43,078 nt of DNA from Ruminococcus sp. (GCA_029062165.1 JAIDQQ010000052.1:24434-67511); one strand, 5' to 3'. Shown: positions 34,610-42,602, numbered from the stretch's first letter. The notes: generated by a model not told the origin, from the letters alone. Program-made: numbers and translations.

Positions 34610-35326
34610 ATGCCGTTTGTTGAAGCAAAATGTACGAACTGCGGAGCTGTTCTGTCCGTAGATAACACAAAAAATTCATGGATTTGTAATTATTGTAATA
34701 CACCTTTTATAGTTGAAAAGGCAATAAATAATTATAATATAAAAAATTATAATAATATCACTGCCAATACCGTTAATGTTTACGGCGGAAAGGAATCTGA
34801 TTTTGTTATCAGGGGCGGAGTGCTGAAAGAATACATAGGGGAGAGCAGAGATGTTGTTATTCCGAATAGTGTTGAAGAAATTGGTGGAAATGCTTTTCAA
34901 GCTTGTAACTGTTTGAAATCTGTAACAATTTCAAATGGTGTAAAATCTATTAAGAGAGCTTTTAAGGGTTGTACATCTTTGGAATCTGTAACTATTCCAA
35001 ATAGTGTAACAACTATTAAGGATGCTTTTAAGGGTTGTACATCTTTGAAATCAGTAACAATTCCGAACAGTGTAACAAATATTGGTGGTGCTTTTGAGAA
35101 TTGTACATCATTGAAATCTATAAAAATTCCCCAAAATGTGAATTGTATTGGTGAAAATGATTTTGAGGGTTGTTATAATTTAACTGACATAGATTATCCA
35201 TATTTAAGTGCATATGCAAATTGTTTCCCTGCTCTTAAAGAGCGTAAAAGAAAAAGACTTTGTATATATTGTGGTGGAAAATTATCCTTGTTAAAAGAAT
35301 GTGAATCTTGCGGAATAAAAAATTAA
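34610..35326 (+). CDS. Zinc-ribbon/LRR protein, paralogue 2
   Basis: A 238-residue tandem copy of the preceding gene, starting with the same MPFVEAKC and keeping all ribbon Cys pairs (CTNC, CNYC, CIYCGG, CESCG). Its LRR core has more regular units of about 22 residues (FKGCTSLESVTIPNSVTTI), seen in DNA as 66-base near-repeats. It is more AT-rich than paralogue 1. Promoter, ribosome site and first codons align with the first copy, so the duplicated unit included its regulatory region. Confidence 0.85.
   Translation: MPFVEAKCTNCGAVLSVDNTKNSWICNYCNTPFIVEKAINNYNIKNYNNITANTVNVYGGKESDFVIRGGVLKEYIGESRDVVIPNSVEEIGGNAFQACNCLKSVTISNGVKSIKRAFKGCTSLESVTIPNSVTTIKDAFKGCTSLKSVTIPNSVTNIGGAFENCTSLKSIKIPQNVNCIGENDFEGCYNLTDIDYPYLSAYANCFPALKERKRKRLCIYCGGKLSLLKECESCGIKN
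34957..35120 (+). repeat. 66-bp tandem repeats within paralogue 2
   Basis: GCTTTTAAGGGTTGTACATC occurs at about 34958 and again 66 bases later; a diverged third unit follows. Each encodes one LRR_5 unit, so the number of units could change by recombination. Confidence 0.75.
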
Positions 35327-35329
35327 TAA

Positions 35330-35360
35330 ATAATCCCCTGTAACAAGGGGATTTATTTTT
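35330..35360 (+). terminator. Terminator with TGTAACAA loop (family copy 5)
   Basis: AATCCCC, loop TGTAACAA (35339-35346), GGGGATTTATTTTT. Confidence 0.85.
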
Positions 35361-35378
35361 ATGTATTTATTTAAATAT

Positions 35379-35409
35379 AAAAGAGACTTCCAGAAAAGAA
35401 GTCTCTTTT
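35379..35409 (-). terminator. Terminator of tRNA-Leu
   Basis: A perfect 12-bp stem (35379-35390 with 35398-35409) with 7-base loop, placed just beyond the 3' end of the tRNA gene. Confidence 0.8.
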
Positions 35410-35410
35410 A

Positions 35411-35495
35411 TGGTGCGAGTAATGGGACTTGAACCCATACGTCCTTCGACACACGCCCCTCAAACGTGCCTGTCTGCCTATTCCAGCACACTCGC
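35411..35495 (-). tRNA. tRNA-Leu (anticodon GAG)
   Basis: An 85-base gene with encoded CCA end. The acceptor pair is GCGAGTG with TACTCGC; the anticodon stem-loop is CACGT, TTGAGGG, GCGTG, giving GAG, which reads CUC and CUU. A long variable arm, typical of tRNA-Leu, and the T arm ATGGG TTCAAGT CCCAT follow. Confidence 0.95.
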
Positions 35496-35545
35496 ATTGC
35501 AGTATTAATCAGATTTAAAGGGGCTTATCACCTGACTGCTTTAAT

Positions 35546-35574
35546 ATTATATCACATAAAAACTGATTTGTCAA
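35546..35574 (-). promoter_or_regulatory. Consensus promoter of tRNA-Leu, overlapping the tadA stop
   Basis: TTGACA, 17 bases, TATAAT on the minus strand. The TGA inside TTGACA (35571-35573) is the tadA stop codon. Confidence 0.88.
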
Positions 35575-36062
35575 GAGTTTTCTGAAAATTTTTCAGAAAA
35601 TTTTTCAGATTTTTTCTTCTGCCGTAGATTCCGGAAAAATATGGATAAAATATCAGCACATTCTTCTTTCATTATACCGCCGGTAACATTAGGTCTGTAA
35701 TTGTATGGCAGTTCAAAAATTTTCTGAACGGATTCAACAGACCCGCTTTTAAGGTCATAAGCCCCGAAAATCACATCATCTATACGGGCGTTAATTATCG
35801 CACCGCAACACATCGGACACGGTTCAAGCGTAACATACATTTCACATTCCGGAAGTCTCCAGCCACCTAAAGTCCGGCAAGCCATATCTATAGCGATTAT
35901 TTCAGCGTGTGCGAGGGCATTTTTTTTATTTTCACGCATATTTCTGCCTTCGCCGACTATTTCCCCTGTAGACTTCCTGACGATTACCGCCCCTACAGGT
36001 ACTTCACCTTCACCGGCGGAAATTTCAGCGAGTTCAATGGCACGTTTCATGTATATGTTCAT
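35571..36062 (-). CDS. tadA: tRNA-specific adenosine deaminase
   Basis: A 163-residue zinc deaminase that converts A34 to inosine in tRNA-Arg(ACG). The catalytic HAE is at 52-54 and the zinc-binding PCPMC supplies Cys 82 and 85. FGAYDLKSGSVESV matches the TadA C-terminal region. The tail is unusual: a basic segment and the repeat SEKFSEKFSENS, coded by a short direct repeat. It starts 9 bases after the CPBP-like gene ends. Confidence 0.94.
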   Translation of the reverse strand: MNIYMKRAIELAEISAGEGEVPVGAVIVRKSTGEIVGEGRNMRENKKNALAHAEIIAIDMACRTLGGWRLPECEMYVTLEPCPMCCGAIINARIDDVIFGAYDLKSGSVESVQKIFELPYNYRPNVTGGIMKEECADILSIFFRNLRQKKKSEKFSEKFSENS

Positions 36063-36071
36063 GGAAACCTC

Positions 36072-37232
36072 CTAATATATTACTTTTATAAGTGATGCTA
36101 TTATACAGACTACCGCTACAGCAGTAAACGGAAACGTCCTGAACGAAAGAACAAGACGTTCTTTCAGTGATATTTCAGAATTGTATTCCGCAAGATAATT
36201 TCTGTTTTTGTGTTTTCCTGTAAGATGTATGATAATTACTGTAACCGTACTGATAATAAAAATACCGGTCATGAAGAGGTTACGTGTAAGGAACATATTT
36301 TCTGAAGAACTGGATTCTATAATCACGATAGTAAGCTGATACATCTTGAAGACCGTCCGTACCGCAAATGCCGTAAATACAGACCCGCTTTTCAGCATAC
36401 CGAGTGATGATATTACGGAAATAAAAAATACTGTTATCATATCCGGAAAATTTTGTGTCAGCAGGGAAGCCATAACAGATGTGACAATAACAGCGAAAAT
36501 ATCGCCGAACTGTCTTAGAGCTGAAAAAACTGCTCCCCTGAAAAGTATTTCCGCCGATACCGACATTATAATAACGTCGAATATCGTGTATATTACGTAT
36601 TCAGCCTGACCCCATACGGAAATATCAGCGTTGGTACTCCTGAAATAGTCGTAAATTTCCCTTGCACTGCTTGAATATGCGTCGGGAATACTTGTTATAG
36701 TGCATACGATAAGCGACATTGCAATAGCGTTTATGAGTTCCGACGGATGATTCATTGTACTCATAAACTCAACGTTCAGAGGCATTTTTAATTTTTTATG
36801 TATATATAATGCTGGTACATATATTTTTATAAGTGAAATAATTATCATTACGGTGACAATTTCAATACTTCCGCCATAACATGACGTACTGAAAAATGCC
36901 GAATGTATATTAATCCCGATAATATCGAGTATATATATTATAATTTTTCCTATTATATTTTCGGAAGCTACCCACATAAGCATAGCAAGACCAATTATAT
37001 AAAAAATTCTGCTTATTGTTTTATGTTCGGAAGCGGTATGGGAATTATCTACAAAACCCTTGCCGTCTATGAAAATACTTTCGTTTTTGTTTACTGAAAA
37101 ATTGAATGCATAAGGATTTTTTTTATTTTTACGCCATTTCCGGAAATTATTGTTATATTTTTCGTTCTGCGTTGAGTAGTCAAATTCACTGACAACATCT
37201 ATAATAGTTCTGGATTCGTCAGTAGCTTTCAT
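36072..37232 (-). CDS. CPBP/CAAX-protease-like membrane protein with degenerate active site
   Basis: A 386-residue protein with a polar N-terminal tail of about 75 residues and about eight helices. The region SAEILFRGAVFSALRQFGD aligns with the CPBP motif EExxxRG, but the first Glu is Ala. The two later catalytic His positions appear replaced: SLLTQNFP where FGLLH is usual, and FAVRTVFKMYQ where HALFN is usual. It may be a non-catalytic family member. AGGGGGG precedes the ATG. Upstream of tadA, probably on one transcript. Confidence 0.72.
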   Translation of the reverse strand: MKATDESRTIIDVVSEFDYSTQNEKYNNNFRKWRKNKKNPYAFNFSVNKNESIFIDGKGFVDNSHTASEHKTISRIFYIIGLAMLMWVASENIIGKIIIYILDIIGINIHSAFFSTSCYGGSIEIVTVMIIISLIKIYVPALYIHKKLKMPLNVEFMSTMNHPSELINAIAMSLIVCTITSIPDAYSSSAREIYDYFRSTNADISVWGQAEYVIYTIFDVIIMSVSAEILFRGAVFSALRQFGDIFAVIVTSVMASLLTQNFPDMITVFFISVISSLGMLKSGSVFTAFAVRTVFKMYQLTIVIIESSSSENMFLTRNLFMTGIFIISTVTVIIIHLTGKHKNRNYLAEYNSEISLKERLVLSFRTFPFTAVAVVCIIASLIKVIY

Positions 37233-37344
37233 ATTATCCCCCCTGTGAAGTGTCCGATATAGTATATATTATCATAATTTTTCACAGTTAATGTTATTAT
37301 TTTAGTAGTATTATCCTAACATTCTGTTAATCAGTAAAATGATA

Positions 37345-38151
37345 TTATATTGACAGTCCGAGGAGTTTGTGTGCATTCCTGAAAAAGATTTTTTCCCTGT
37401 CGTCTTCTGATAGCGGAAGACTGTTTATCATATTGATTTCATTTGCCGGATTATCCCACGGACAGTCACTTCCGAAAAGTATTCTGTCAGTACCGTGATT
37501 ATTTATAATCCTGAAAAGCTGGTTTTTATCTATATCGAAACTTGCAATTACACTTACATCAAGATACAGATTATCATATTTTCCGGCAAGGTATTTTTCT
37601 ACATCATCCCACATATTCAGACCGCCTGAATGTGCCACAATGAAAGTAAGTTCCGGAAATTTTTCTACAGTCCGTGCCATGCGTTCGGGAGTACAACGTA
37701 TATCGCCGTCACAGTAAGGGTCATAACCGCCGTGGAATAACGCCGGAAGTCTGTATTCCGTCATTTTTTCGTATATCGGAAACATTTTCGGGTCATCAGG
37801 ACAGAATTTCTGATATTCCGAGTGGAATTTTATTCCATAAAGTCCGAGGGATTTTATACGTGCTATTTCTTCCGGTGCATTATCGGAATCGGGGTGGACA
37901 GTCCCGAATGCATACAAACCGTTGCCCATTACGGAAGAAGCCCAGTTATTTATAGTAGTCTGTTGTGTAGGTTTGGTAGCAATCGGGAGTATCAAAAATT
38001 CGTCTATATTGTTTTTCCGCATAATTTCACGAAGTCCATTTACAGTACCGTCAGTTGTGGGAGTTTTTCCGCTTGTATCGGAAAGTCCCGATAATGCACG
38101 GGGTGCGAGTTCGTCTGTGAATGCGTGTGTATGGAAGTCAAAATATTTCAT
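37345..38151 (-). CDS. Amidohydrolase 2 family metal-dependent hydrolase
   Basis: A 268-residue TIM-barrel hydrolase of the ACMSD-like group. HTH at 7-9 (FDFHTHAF) gives the first metal ligands, followed by GIKFHSEY, ALFHGGYDPY, FIVAHSGG and LFGSDCPWD with the conserved Asp. Members are decarboxylases or hydrolases; the substrate is unknown. It begins 7 bases after the SmtB-like regulator gene stops and so is probably under its control. Confidence 0.88.
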   Translation of the reverse strand: MKYFDFHTHAFTDELAPRALSGLSDTSGKTPTTDGTVNGLREIMRKNNIDEFLILPIATKPTQQTTINNWASSVMGNGLYAFGTVHPDSDNAPEEIARIKSLGLYGIKFHSEYQKFCPDDPKMFPIYEKMTEYRLPALFHGGYDPYCDGDIRCTPERMARTVEKFPELTFIVAHSGGLNMWDDVEKYLAGKYDNLYLDVSVIASFDIDKNQLFRIINNHGTDRILFGSDCPWDNPANEINMINSLPLSEDDREKIFFRNAHKLLGLSI

Positions 38152-38158
38152 AAAAAAA

Positions 38159-38521
38159 TCACTCCATTACGTGTTCAATAGCATGATAGAAAATAGTCTT
38201 TACATGGTCATCACAGAGCGAATAGAAAATAGTTTTTCCGTCACGACGTGTACTTACAAGACGTGCCTGTTTGAGTACACGGAGCTGGTGGGATATTGCC
38301 GACTGTGTCATTTTAAGTTTGTCTGCTATATCACTGACACATAGTTCACCATGACATAGTACAAAAATTATACGTATTCTTGTTGAATCGCCGAAAACTT
38401 TAAGAAGTTCAGCGGTATCAAAAAGAACAGTTTCGTCGGGTGAAATAGCAGATATTTTTTTTTCAAGTTCGCTACCTGCTCCGTGAGTACAATTATGAGT
38501 ACAATTATTTTTGATGTTCAT
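38159..38521 (-). CDS. SmtB-like ArsR family metal-sensing repressor
   Basis: A 120-residue winged-helix repressor (recognition helix MTQSAISHQLRVLKQARLV). Metal ligands match cyanobacterial SmtB in number: Asp 104, His 106, His 117, Glu 120 form the alpha-5 zinc site, and Cys 61 and Asp 64 (ELCVSD) the core half of the alpha-3N site. The N-terminal NCTHNCTH (Cys 7, His 9, Cys 11, His 13) could supply the other half. Such repressors leave DNA when zinc binds. It is the middle gene of a three-gene operon; no zinc exporter or metallothionein is nearby. Confidence 0.9.
   Translation of the reverse strand: MNIKNNCTHNCTHGAGSELEKKISAISPDETVLFDTAELLKVFGDSTRIRIIFVLCHGELCVSDIADKLKMTQSAISHQLRVLKQARLVSTRRDGKTIFYSLCDDHVKTIFYHAIEHVME
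38483..38506 (-). repeat. 12-bp tandem duplication coding NCTH twice
   Basis: Two 12-base units (38483-38494 and 38495-38506) differing at one base encode the consecutive NCTH motifs at the regulator's N-terminus. Confidence 0.85.
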
Positions 38522-38531
38522 TTTTATCTCC

Positions 38532-38972
38532 TTATCTGAACGTGAGATATAATATAACAGCCACCGTCACGAGTGCCGTACTGACCAGAAAACCCATAAC
38601 GCAAGTTGTAAATGCGAAAGGGTCATATACGCACTTCATACGACGGTTAAGCCATACAGTATATTTCTTATCTTTTTTGTAGAGGTTATTTATCATTATA
38701 CTTTCAGCCGGAAATACACAGGGATATTCCACGCTGTCGACTATGTAGTAAGCCGTCCGGAATTTAGTTTTTTCTGATTTGTCAATCCGTGAAAAATCCG
38801 CCTTTAATTTTTCAGAAAATAACAGTCTTGTAAAGAAATATATAAATAAAAGTGTCATGGAAACGATAACAAGACCTGTCAGAACGGCGATACCCATAAT
38901 AATTATATCGGTACTCACCTGAAATATTATACATAAGACAGCCGTTACTGCAATGACAAGTATAAATTCCAA
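38532..38972 (-). CDS. Membrane protein of unknown function, first gene of the SmtB-like operon
   Basis: A 146-residue protein, not recognised. Two helices at about 2-20 and 24-50, a soluble middle part of about 65 residues (VDSVEYPCVFPAESIMINN), and a C-terminal helix (VMGFLVSTALVTVAVILYL). The start is TTG at 38972, 8 bases after GGAGG at 38981-38985. It stops 10 bases before the regulator start. It does not resemble a known zinc transporter. Confidence 0.68.
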   Translation of the reverse strand: MEFILVIAVTAVLCIIFQVSTDIIIMGIAVLTGLVIVSMTLLFIYFFTRLLFSEKLKADFSRIDKSEKTKFRTAYYIVDSVEYPCVFPAESIMINNLYKKDKKYTVWLNRRMKCVYDPFAFTTCVMGFLVSTALVTVAVILYLTFR

Positions 38973-38991
38973 AATAAAGTCCTCCTGTTTT

Positions 38992-39013
38992 TTTAATATT
39001 ATAGCATATTAAA
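38992..39013. promoter_or_regulatory. Candidate operator of the SmtB-like regulator
   Basis: TTTAATAT, 6 bases, ATATTAAA is a perfect inverted repeat with 8-bp arms that covers the -10 box of the operon. Position and symmetry suit an ArsR-family site, though the sequence is AT-only in its arms. Confidence 0.5.
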
Positions 39014-39026
39014 TAAGATTAGTCAA
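38998..39026 (-). promoter_or_regulatory. Promoter of the SmtB-like operon
   Basis: TTGACT, 17 bases, TATAAT on the minus strand. Confidence 0.85.
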
Positions 39027-39076
39027 ATAAAGATTTCCGGAGTATAGTTAAAAGAAATAAAAAACGGTCTTATTTA

Positions 39077-39105
39077 TTGAAATAATAACTTTTTTGTGTT
39101 ATGAT
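39077..39105 (+). promoter_or_regulatory. Promoter of the 179-residue protein gene
   Basis: TTGAAA, 17 bases, TATGAT, with a TG extended -10 element. Confidence 0.7.
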
Positions 39106-39145
39106 ATATTAGTAATATTTCAATGAAACGGAGATTTTAAAAACT

Positions 39146-39685
39146 ATGGATAATTTTGCGGAACAGCTTGTAAAGAAAAATCTTACATCATCCGAAAAGA
39201 CAAGACATACTGTAACGGTCATTGCCGGAGTGGTAGGAACTCTTATATTGTTGTTGTTTGGTATTCTTATGCTTGGTAATCCGATACCGTCACTTATAGG
39301 ATTTGTCCTTGCAGTCGGAGCAGGTTATGGGACTTTCAATACAATGCAGTCGTCATATATCGAATATGAATACGCATTCACGAACGGTGAACTTGACGTT
39401 GATAAGATAATAGCAAAGAAAAAACGTAAAGCAATGATAAGTACAGATGTTACAAAATTCACGGCTTTCGGGAAGTACACTGACGATATAGAAGAATCTG
39501 AAAATATGACCGTTGTTATAAGTTCGGATAATATAGCCTCACACGAATATTACGCAGACTTTCAGCACGAAGATTACGGTCTGACACGGCTTGTATTTTC
39601 GCCGAATGAAAAGATTCTCGACAATATAAAGAAGTATCTTCCGACAAGTTTGAGAGCGAAATTTTCAAGAGAGGAAAAAGCATGA
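39146..39685 (+). CDS. Two-helix membrane protein of unknown function, possibly DUF6106
   Basis: A 179-residue protein. A short N-terminal amphipathic segment (MDNFAEQLVKKN) precedes two adjacent helices at about 22-68 (VIAGVVGTLILLLFGILML), then a cytosolic domain with YEYAFTNGELDVDKIIAKKKRK. The layout recalls a group of clostridial proteins named DUF6106, from memory and not certain. ATGA overlap with the next gene suggests translational coupling. Confidence 0.65.
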   Translation: MDNFAEQLVKKNLTSSEKTRHTVTVIAGVVGTLILLLFGILMLGNPIPSLIGFVLAVGAGYGTFNTMQSSYIEYEYAFTNGELDVDKIIAKKKRKAMISTDVTKFTAFGKYTDDIEESENMTVVISSDNIASHEYYADFQHEDYGLTRLVFSPNEKILDNIKKYLPTSLRAKFSREEKA

Positions 39686-40176
39686 ATTGGATTGACGGAA
39701 ATGATATTGATATAAAACAGTTTTCCGGTTCGGAACTTTGTGAAATAATTTCACGGAATTTATGGAATTATGAACGTTCAGAATGGCTGAAATATAATGA
39801 TTTCATTCAGACAGCAGTATTTCTGATTGATTTTGATACTGAATTAAGCATGGAAGGCATATTTACTTTTCTTGAAAACTCAATAGGTCATTATGCACCT
39901 TATATAATAAATGCATTCCGGAATATCGGTGACAATGCAGACGCTGAAATACTTTCCGAAATATGTCGGCTTGCATCACCGGACTTTGTAAGAGAGAGTT
40001 TTGCAAGCAAAGATTATAATGAATACGATATTTCATATTTTAATGACAATCACGAATTGAGTGAAGAAGTTTTGAATGAAATTGAACGGTTGGAAAGTAA
40101 ATTATATCTGAATACCGGATTTGATATGTGGCAGTTGCTTTATGATTATCTGGACAAACGGATTTATGAATTATGA
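39682..40176 (+). CDS. DMP19/DUF4375-like protein
   Basis: A 164-residue soluble, mostly helical and acidic protein. TELSMEGIFTFLENSIGHYA followed by INAFRNIGDNADAEIL resembles the DMP19/DUF4375 fold, in which a helix pair is followed by an AxxxIGA-type helix. That fold occurs in a DNA-mimic protein and in many uncharacterised bacterial proteins, so no role is assigned. It overlaps the preceding membrane protein gene by four bases. Confidence 0.68.
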   Translation: MNWIDGNDIDIKQFSGSELCEIISRNLWNYERSEWLKYNDFIQTAVFLIDFDTELSMEGIFTFLENSIGHYAPYIINAFRNIGDNADAEILSEICRLASPDFVRESFASKDYNEYDISYFNDNHELSEEVLNEIERLESKLYLNTGFDMWQLLYDYLDKRIYEL

Positions 40177-40239
40177 AATAAGATTTGATTTTAAAACTAC
40201 AGTTATTATTTTAATTACTTGAAAAGGGAAGTGTAGAAA

Positions 40240-41742
40240 ATGCGTATAGTCACGCCCACACAGATGCGTACTATTGAAGATAATTCCGAAAAATACGGCG
40301 TTTCAAAGGGAAAATTAATGGTCACGGCAGGTTATAAACTCGCAAGGCTTATTGACTATCATTGCAGAAACAATTTCAATAAAAAGATAGTCTTTATTGC
40401 CGGTTGCGGAAATAATGCCGGTGATTGTTTTGTATCTGCTGAACTTCTTGCGGAAATAGGTTATAAAAATATATCGGTACTTATGGTATGCGGTATGCCG
40501 AGAACGGAACTCGCAAGGGAAATGTACAATGACATAAAGGAATGTGTCAGTATAACAAACGATTATAAACAATGCTTACCGCAGGCGGATATTATTATAG
40601 ACGGCGTTTTCGGGACAGGTTTTCACGGTGAACTGAATAAGAATATAGCTGATATTTTCAGGGTGAACAAAAAAGCCTACAGAATAGCAGTAGACGTACC
40701 GTCCGGTGTGAACAGTCTGAAAGGTACTGTTGCCGAAGGTGCATTCAAAGCCGACGAAACATTGACATTCGGCTTTATAAAAATCGGCATGACACAGTAT
40801 CCGGCAAGGGATTTTTGCGGTACTATAAGGATAGTCGATATAGGTATACCGGTAAAGGCTGAAAAAATTCCGAAATCAAAGAAGTATACTCTTATAGACC
40901 GTAAGGAACTGAAAAATTTTCCGCCGGAGCGTAAAAGTACCGCACATAAAGGTACTTTCGGAAAAGTGCTTGTAATAGCCGGTAGTAATAATATGAGAGG
41001 TGCGGGATTTTTTGCGGTATCTGGTGCATTAAGAAGTGGTGCAGGACTGGTACAGCTTGCGACTACAGGAAAATGTATACATACAGTTTCGGTACTTGCT
41101 CCGGAAGCGACTTTCATAGAAGTACCGGATAATAACGGCTATATGCATTTCAGTCCGGATATAATAGATTTGAAAAAATATGATGCTGTAGTAATCGGGT
41201 GCGGTATGGGTATGACTTCCGAAACAGTTAAATTGACGAAATTTGTCGTTGAAAATTCAGAAGTTCCGGTAATTATCGACGCTGACGGCATAAACTGTAT
41301 AGCCTCGGACATAGATATTTTACTAAGGAAAAGGGCGGATATTATTCTGACACCACACGTCGGTGAAATGGCACGTCTTATGAAGTGTACGGTAAAAGAA
41401 GTATCTGATAATCGCTTGCGTTCGGCTGAAAAATTCATATCAAAGTACAAGGGCGTGACAGTAGTTCTTAAGGGAGCAGGTACTATTATAGCCGAAAAGG
41501 GACGTATGGCAATAAATCCGACTGGTAACGCCGGTATGAGCAGAGGCGGTAGCGGAGATATACTCGCCGGTATGATAGGTGCAGTAGCCGGACAGGGTTA
41601 TAGTGCATTCGATTCAGCGTGTGCCGGAGTTTATCTTCACGGACTTGCCGGTGATATAGCGTCACTGAAATATACCCGTGAAGCTATGTTGCCGAGGGAT
41701 ATTTTAAACTGTCTGTCCGATTCGTTCAGGAAGATAAAATAA
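40240..41742 (+). CDS. nnr: Bifunctional NAD(P)H-hydrate epimerase/dehydratase
   Basis: A 500-residue fusion that repairs hydrated NAD(P)H. The N-terminal epimerase domain (about 1-210) has FIAGCGNNAGDCFVSAELL and IIDGVFGTGFHGEL, with VDVPSGVNSLKG. The C-terminal ADP-dependent dehydratase (about 225-500) has TPHVGEMARL and NAGMSRGGSGDILAG. The usual GNNGGDG loop reads GNNAGDC here, a small departure that may not affect function. AAAAGGGAAG precedes the ATG. Confidence 0.94.
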   Translation: MRIVTPTQMRTIEDNSEKYGVSKGKLMVTAGYKLARLIDYHCRNNFNKKIVFIAGCGNNAGDCFVSAELLAEIGYKNISVLMVCGMPRTELAREMYNDIKECVSITNDYKQCLPQADIIIDGVFGTGFHGELNKNIADIFRVNKKAYRIAVDVPSGVNSLKGTVAEGAFKADETLTFGFIKIGMTQYPARDFCGTIRIVDIGIPVKAEKIPKSKKYTLIDRKELKNFPPERKSTAHKGTFGKVLVIAGSNNMRGAGFFAVSGALRSGAGLVQLATTGKCIHTVSVLAPEATFIEVPDNNGYMHFSPDIIDLKKYDAVVIGCGMGMTSETVKLTKFVVENSEVPVIIDADGINCIASDIDILLRKRADIILTPHVGEMARLMKCTVKEVSDNRLRSAEKFISKYKGVTVVLKGAGTIIAEKGRMAINPTGNAGMSRGGSGDILAGMIGAVAGQGYSAFDSACAGVYLHGLAGDIASLKYTREAMLPRDILNCLSDSFRKIK

Positions 41743-41826
41743 CAGAAAATCAATTCAGGCGATTTTTTTCATGACCGCCCAGATGTAAAAAGTCTTAAAA
41801 AATACATAGATTGGAGTAAAAGTATT

Positions 41827-42573
41827 ATGAAAAGACTTGTTTCATTTGCGGTTATGATTATAACAGCGGTAATGTTTGTAGCGTGTACGTCGCCTATTAA
41901 AAGCGAGACTTCACGGAAAAACGGTCTGAACTGTGCGTTTGAGTCGTCGGTGAATATCACCATTGACAAGCTGAATGCCGAAGGCATTGTAAAGCGTTTC
42001 GGCGACGGCGTATGGGATATTGAATTTTCCGCACCTAATACACTTAGCGGAGTTAAATTGGCTTTCGATGGCGGAGTAGTTACGGCATCATATAAGGGGC
42101 TTGATTTTTCCGTACCACAGTCGGCAATGCCTGTCAAAGCAATGATGCTTAATCTGATTGAGGCAGTCGATACTAACGCACGTCTTGATGAACTCAAAGG
42201 CAGTGAAAATGATAACGTCCTTGAGGTCAGCGGAAGTCTTGACGGTGGCGACTATATTATTTCTGTCGGTAAGGACGGTAAACTTATTTCTTTCGATATG
42301 GAAAACAATAAACTTAAGATGATTTTTTCTGATATGAAAGAAATGTTATCAAAATCCGAAGAAATAACATCTGTCACAACAACTACCACTACGGAGCTGG
42401 TCACGGAAACGGAAATTGTTACTGAAACTGAATCTTCACAGGCGGAGGAAGTTATTTTAACTCCGGAAGATACCGCCGAGGAAGTCATTGAAGTGCCTGA
42501 AATTTCTGAAGAAACATTCGGTATAACCGACGGAGATTCTGAACAGCCTGTAGATTTTATTGAAGAATATTGA
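41827..42573 (+). CDS. Lipoprotein of unknown function
   Basis: A 248-residue protein with lipoprotein signal (lipobox FVAC, Cys about 20). The central part is a beta-rich domain resembling lipid- or substrate-carrying beta folds (GVWDIEFSAPNTLSGVKLAF, GGDYIISVGKDGKLISFDM), which is a weak impression. The C-terminal part is a Thr/Glu-rich low-complexity tail (VTTTTTTELVTETE) ending in acidic residues. Not recognised as a known family. Confidence 0.7.
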   Translation: MKRLVSFAVMIITAVMFVACTSPIKSETSRKNGLNCAFESSVNITIDKLNAEGIVKRFGDGVWDIEFSAPNTLSGVKLAFDGGVVTASYKGLDFSVPQSAMPVKAMMLNLIEAVDTNARLDELKGSENDNVLEVSGSLDGGDYIISVGKDGKLISFDMENNKLKMIFSDMKEMLSKSEEITSVTTTTTTELVTETEIVTETESSQAEEVILTPEDTAEEVIEVPEISEETFGITDGDSEQPVDFIEEY

Positions 42574-42578
42574 TTAAG

Positions 42579-42602
42579 GCGGAGTTATTCTCCGCTTTTT
42601 TC
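42579..42602 (+). terminator. Terminator after the lipoprotein gene
   Basis: GCGGAG (42579-42584) pairs with CTCCGC (42590-42595), followed by a T-run. Confidence 0.85.

Noticed and set aside
41749..41768. Hairpin AAAATC with GATTTT after nnr
   Set aside because: The stem is short and AT-rich; too weak to call a terminator.
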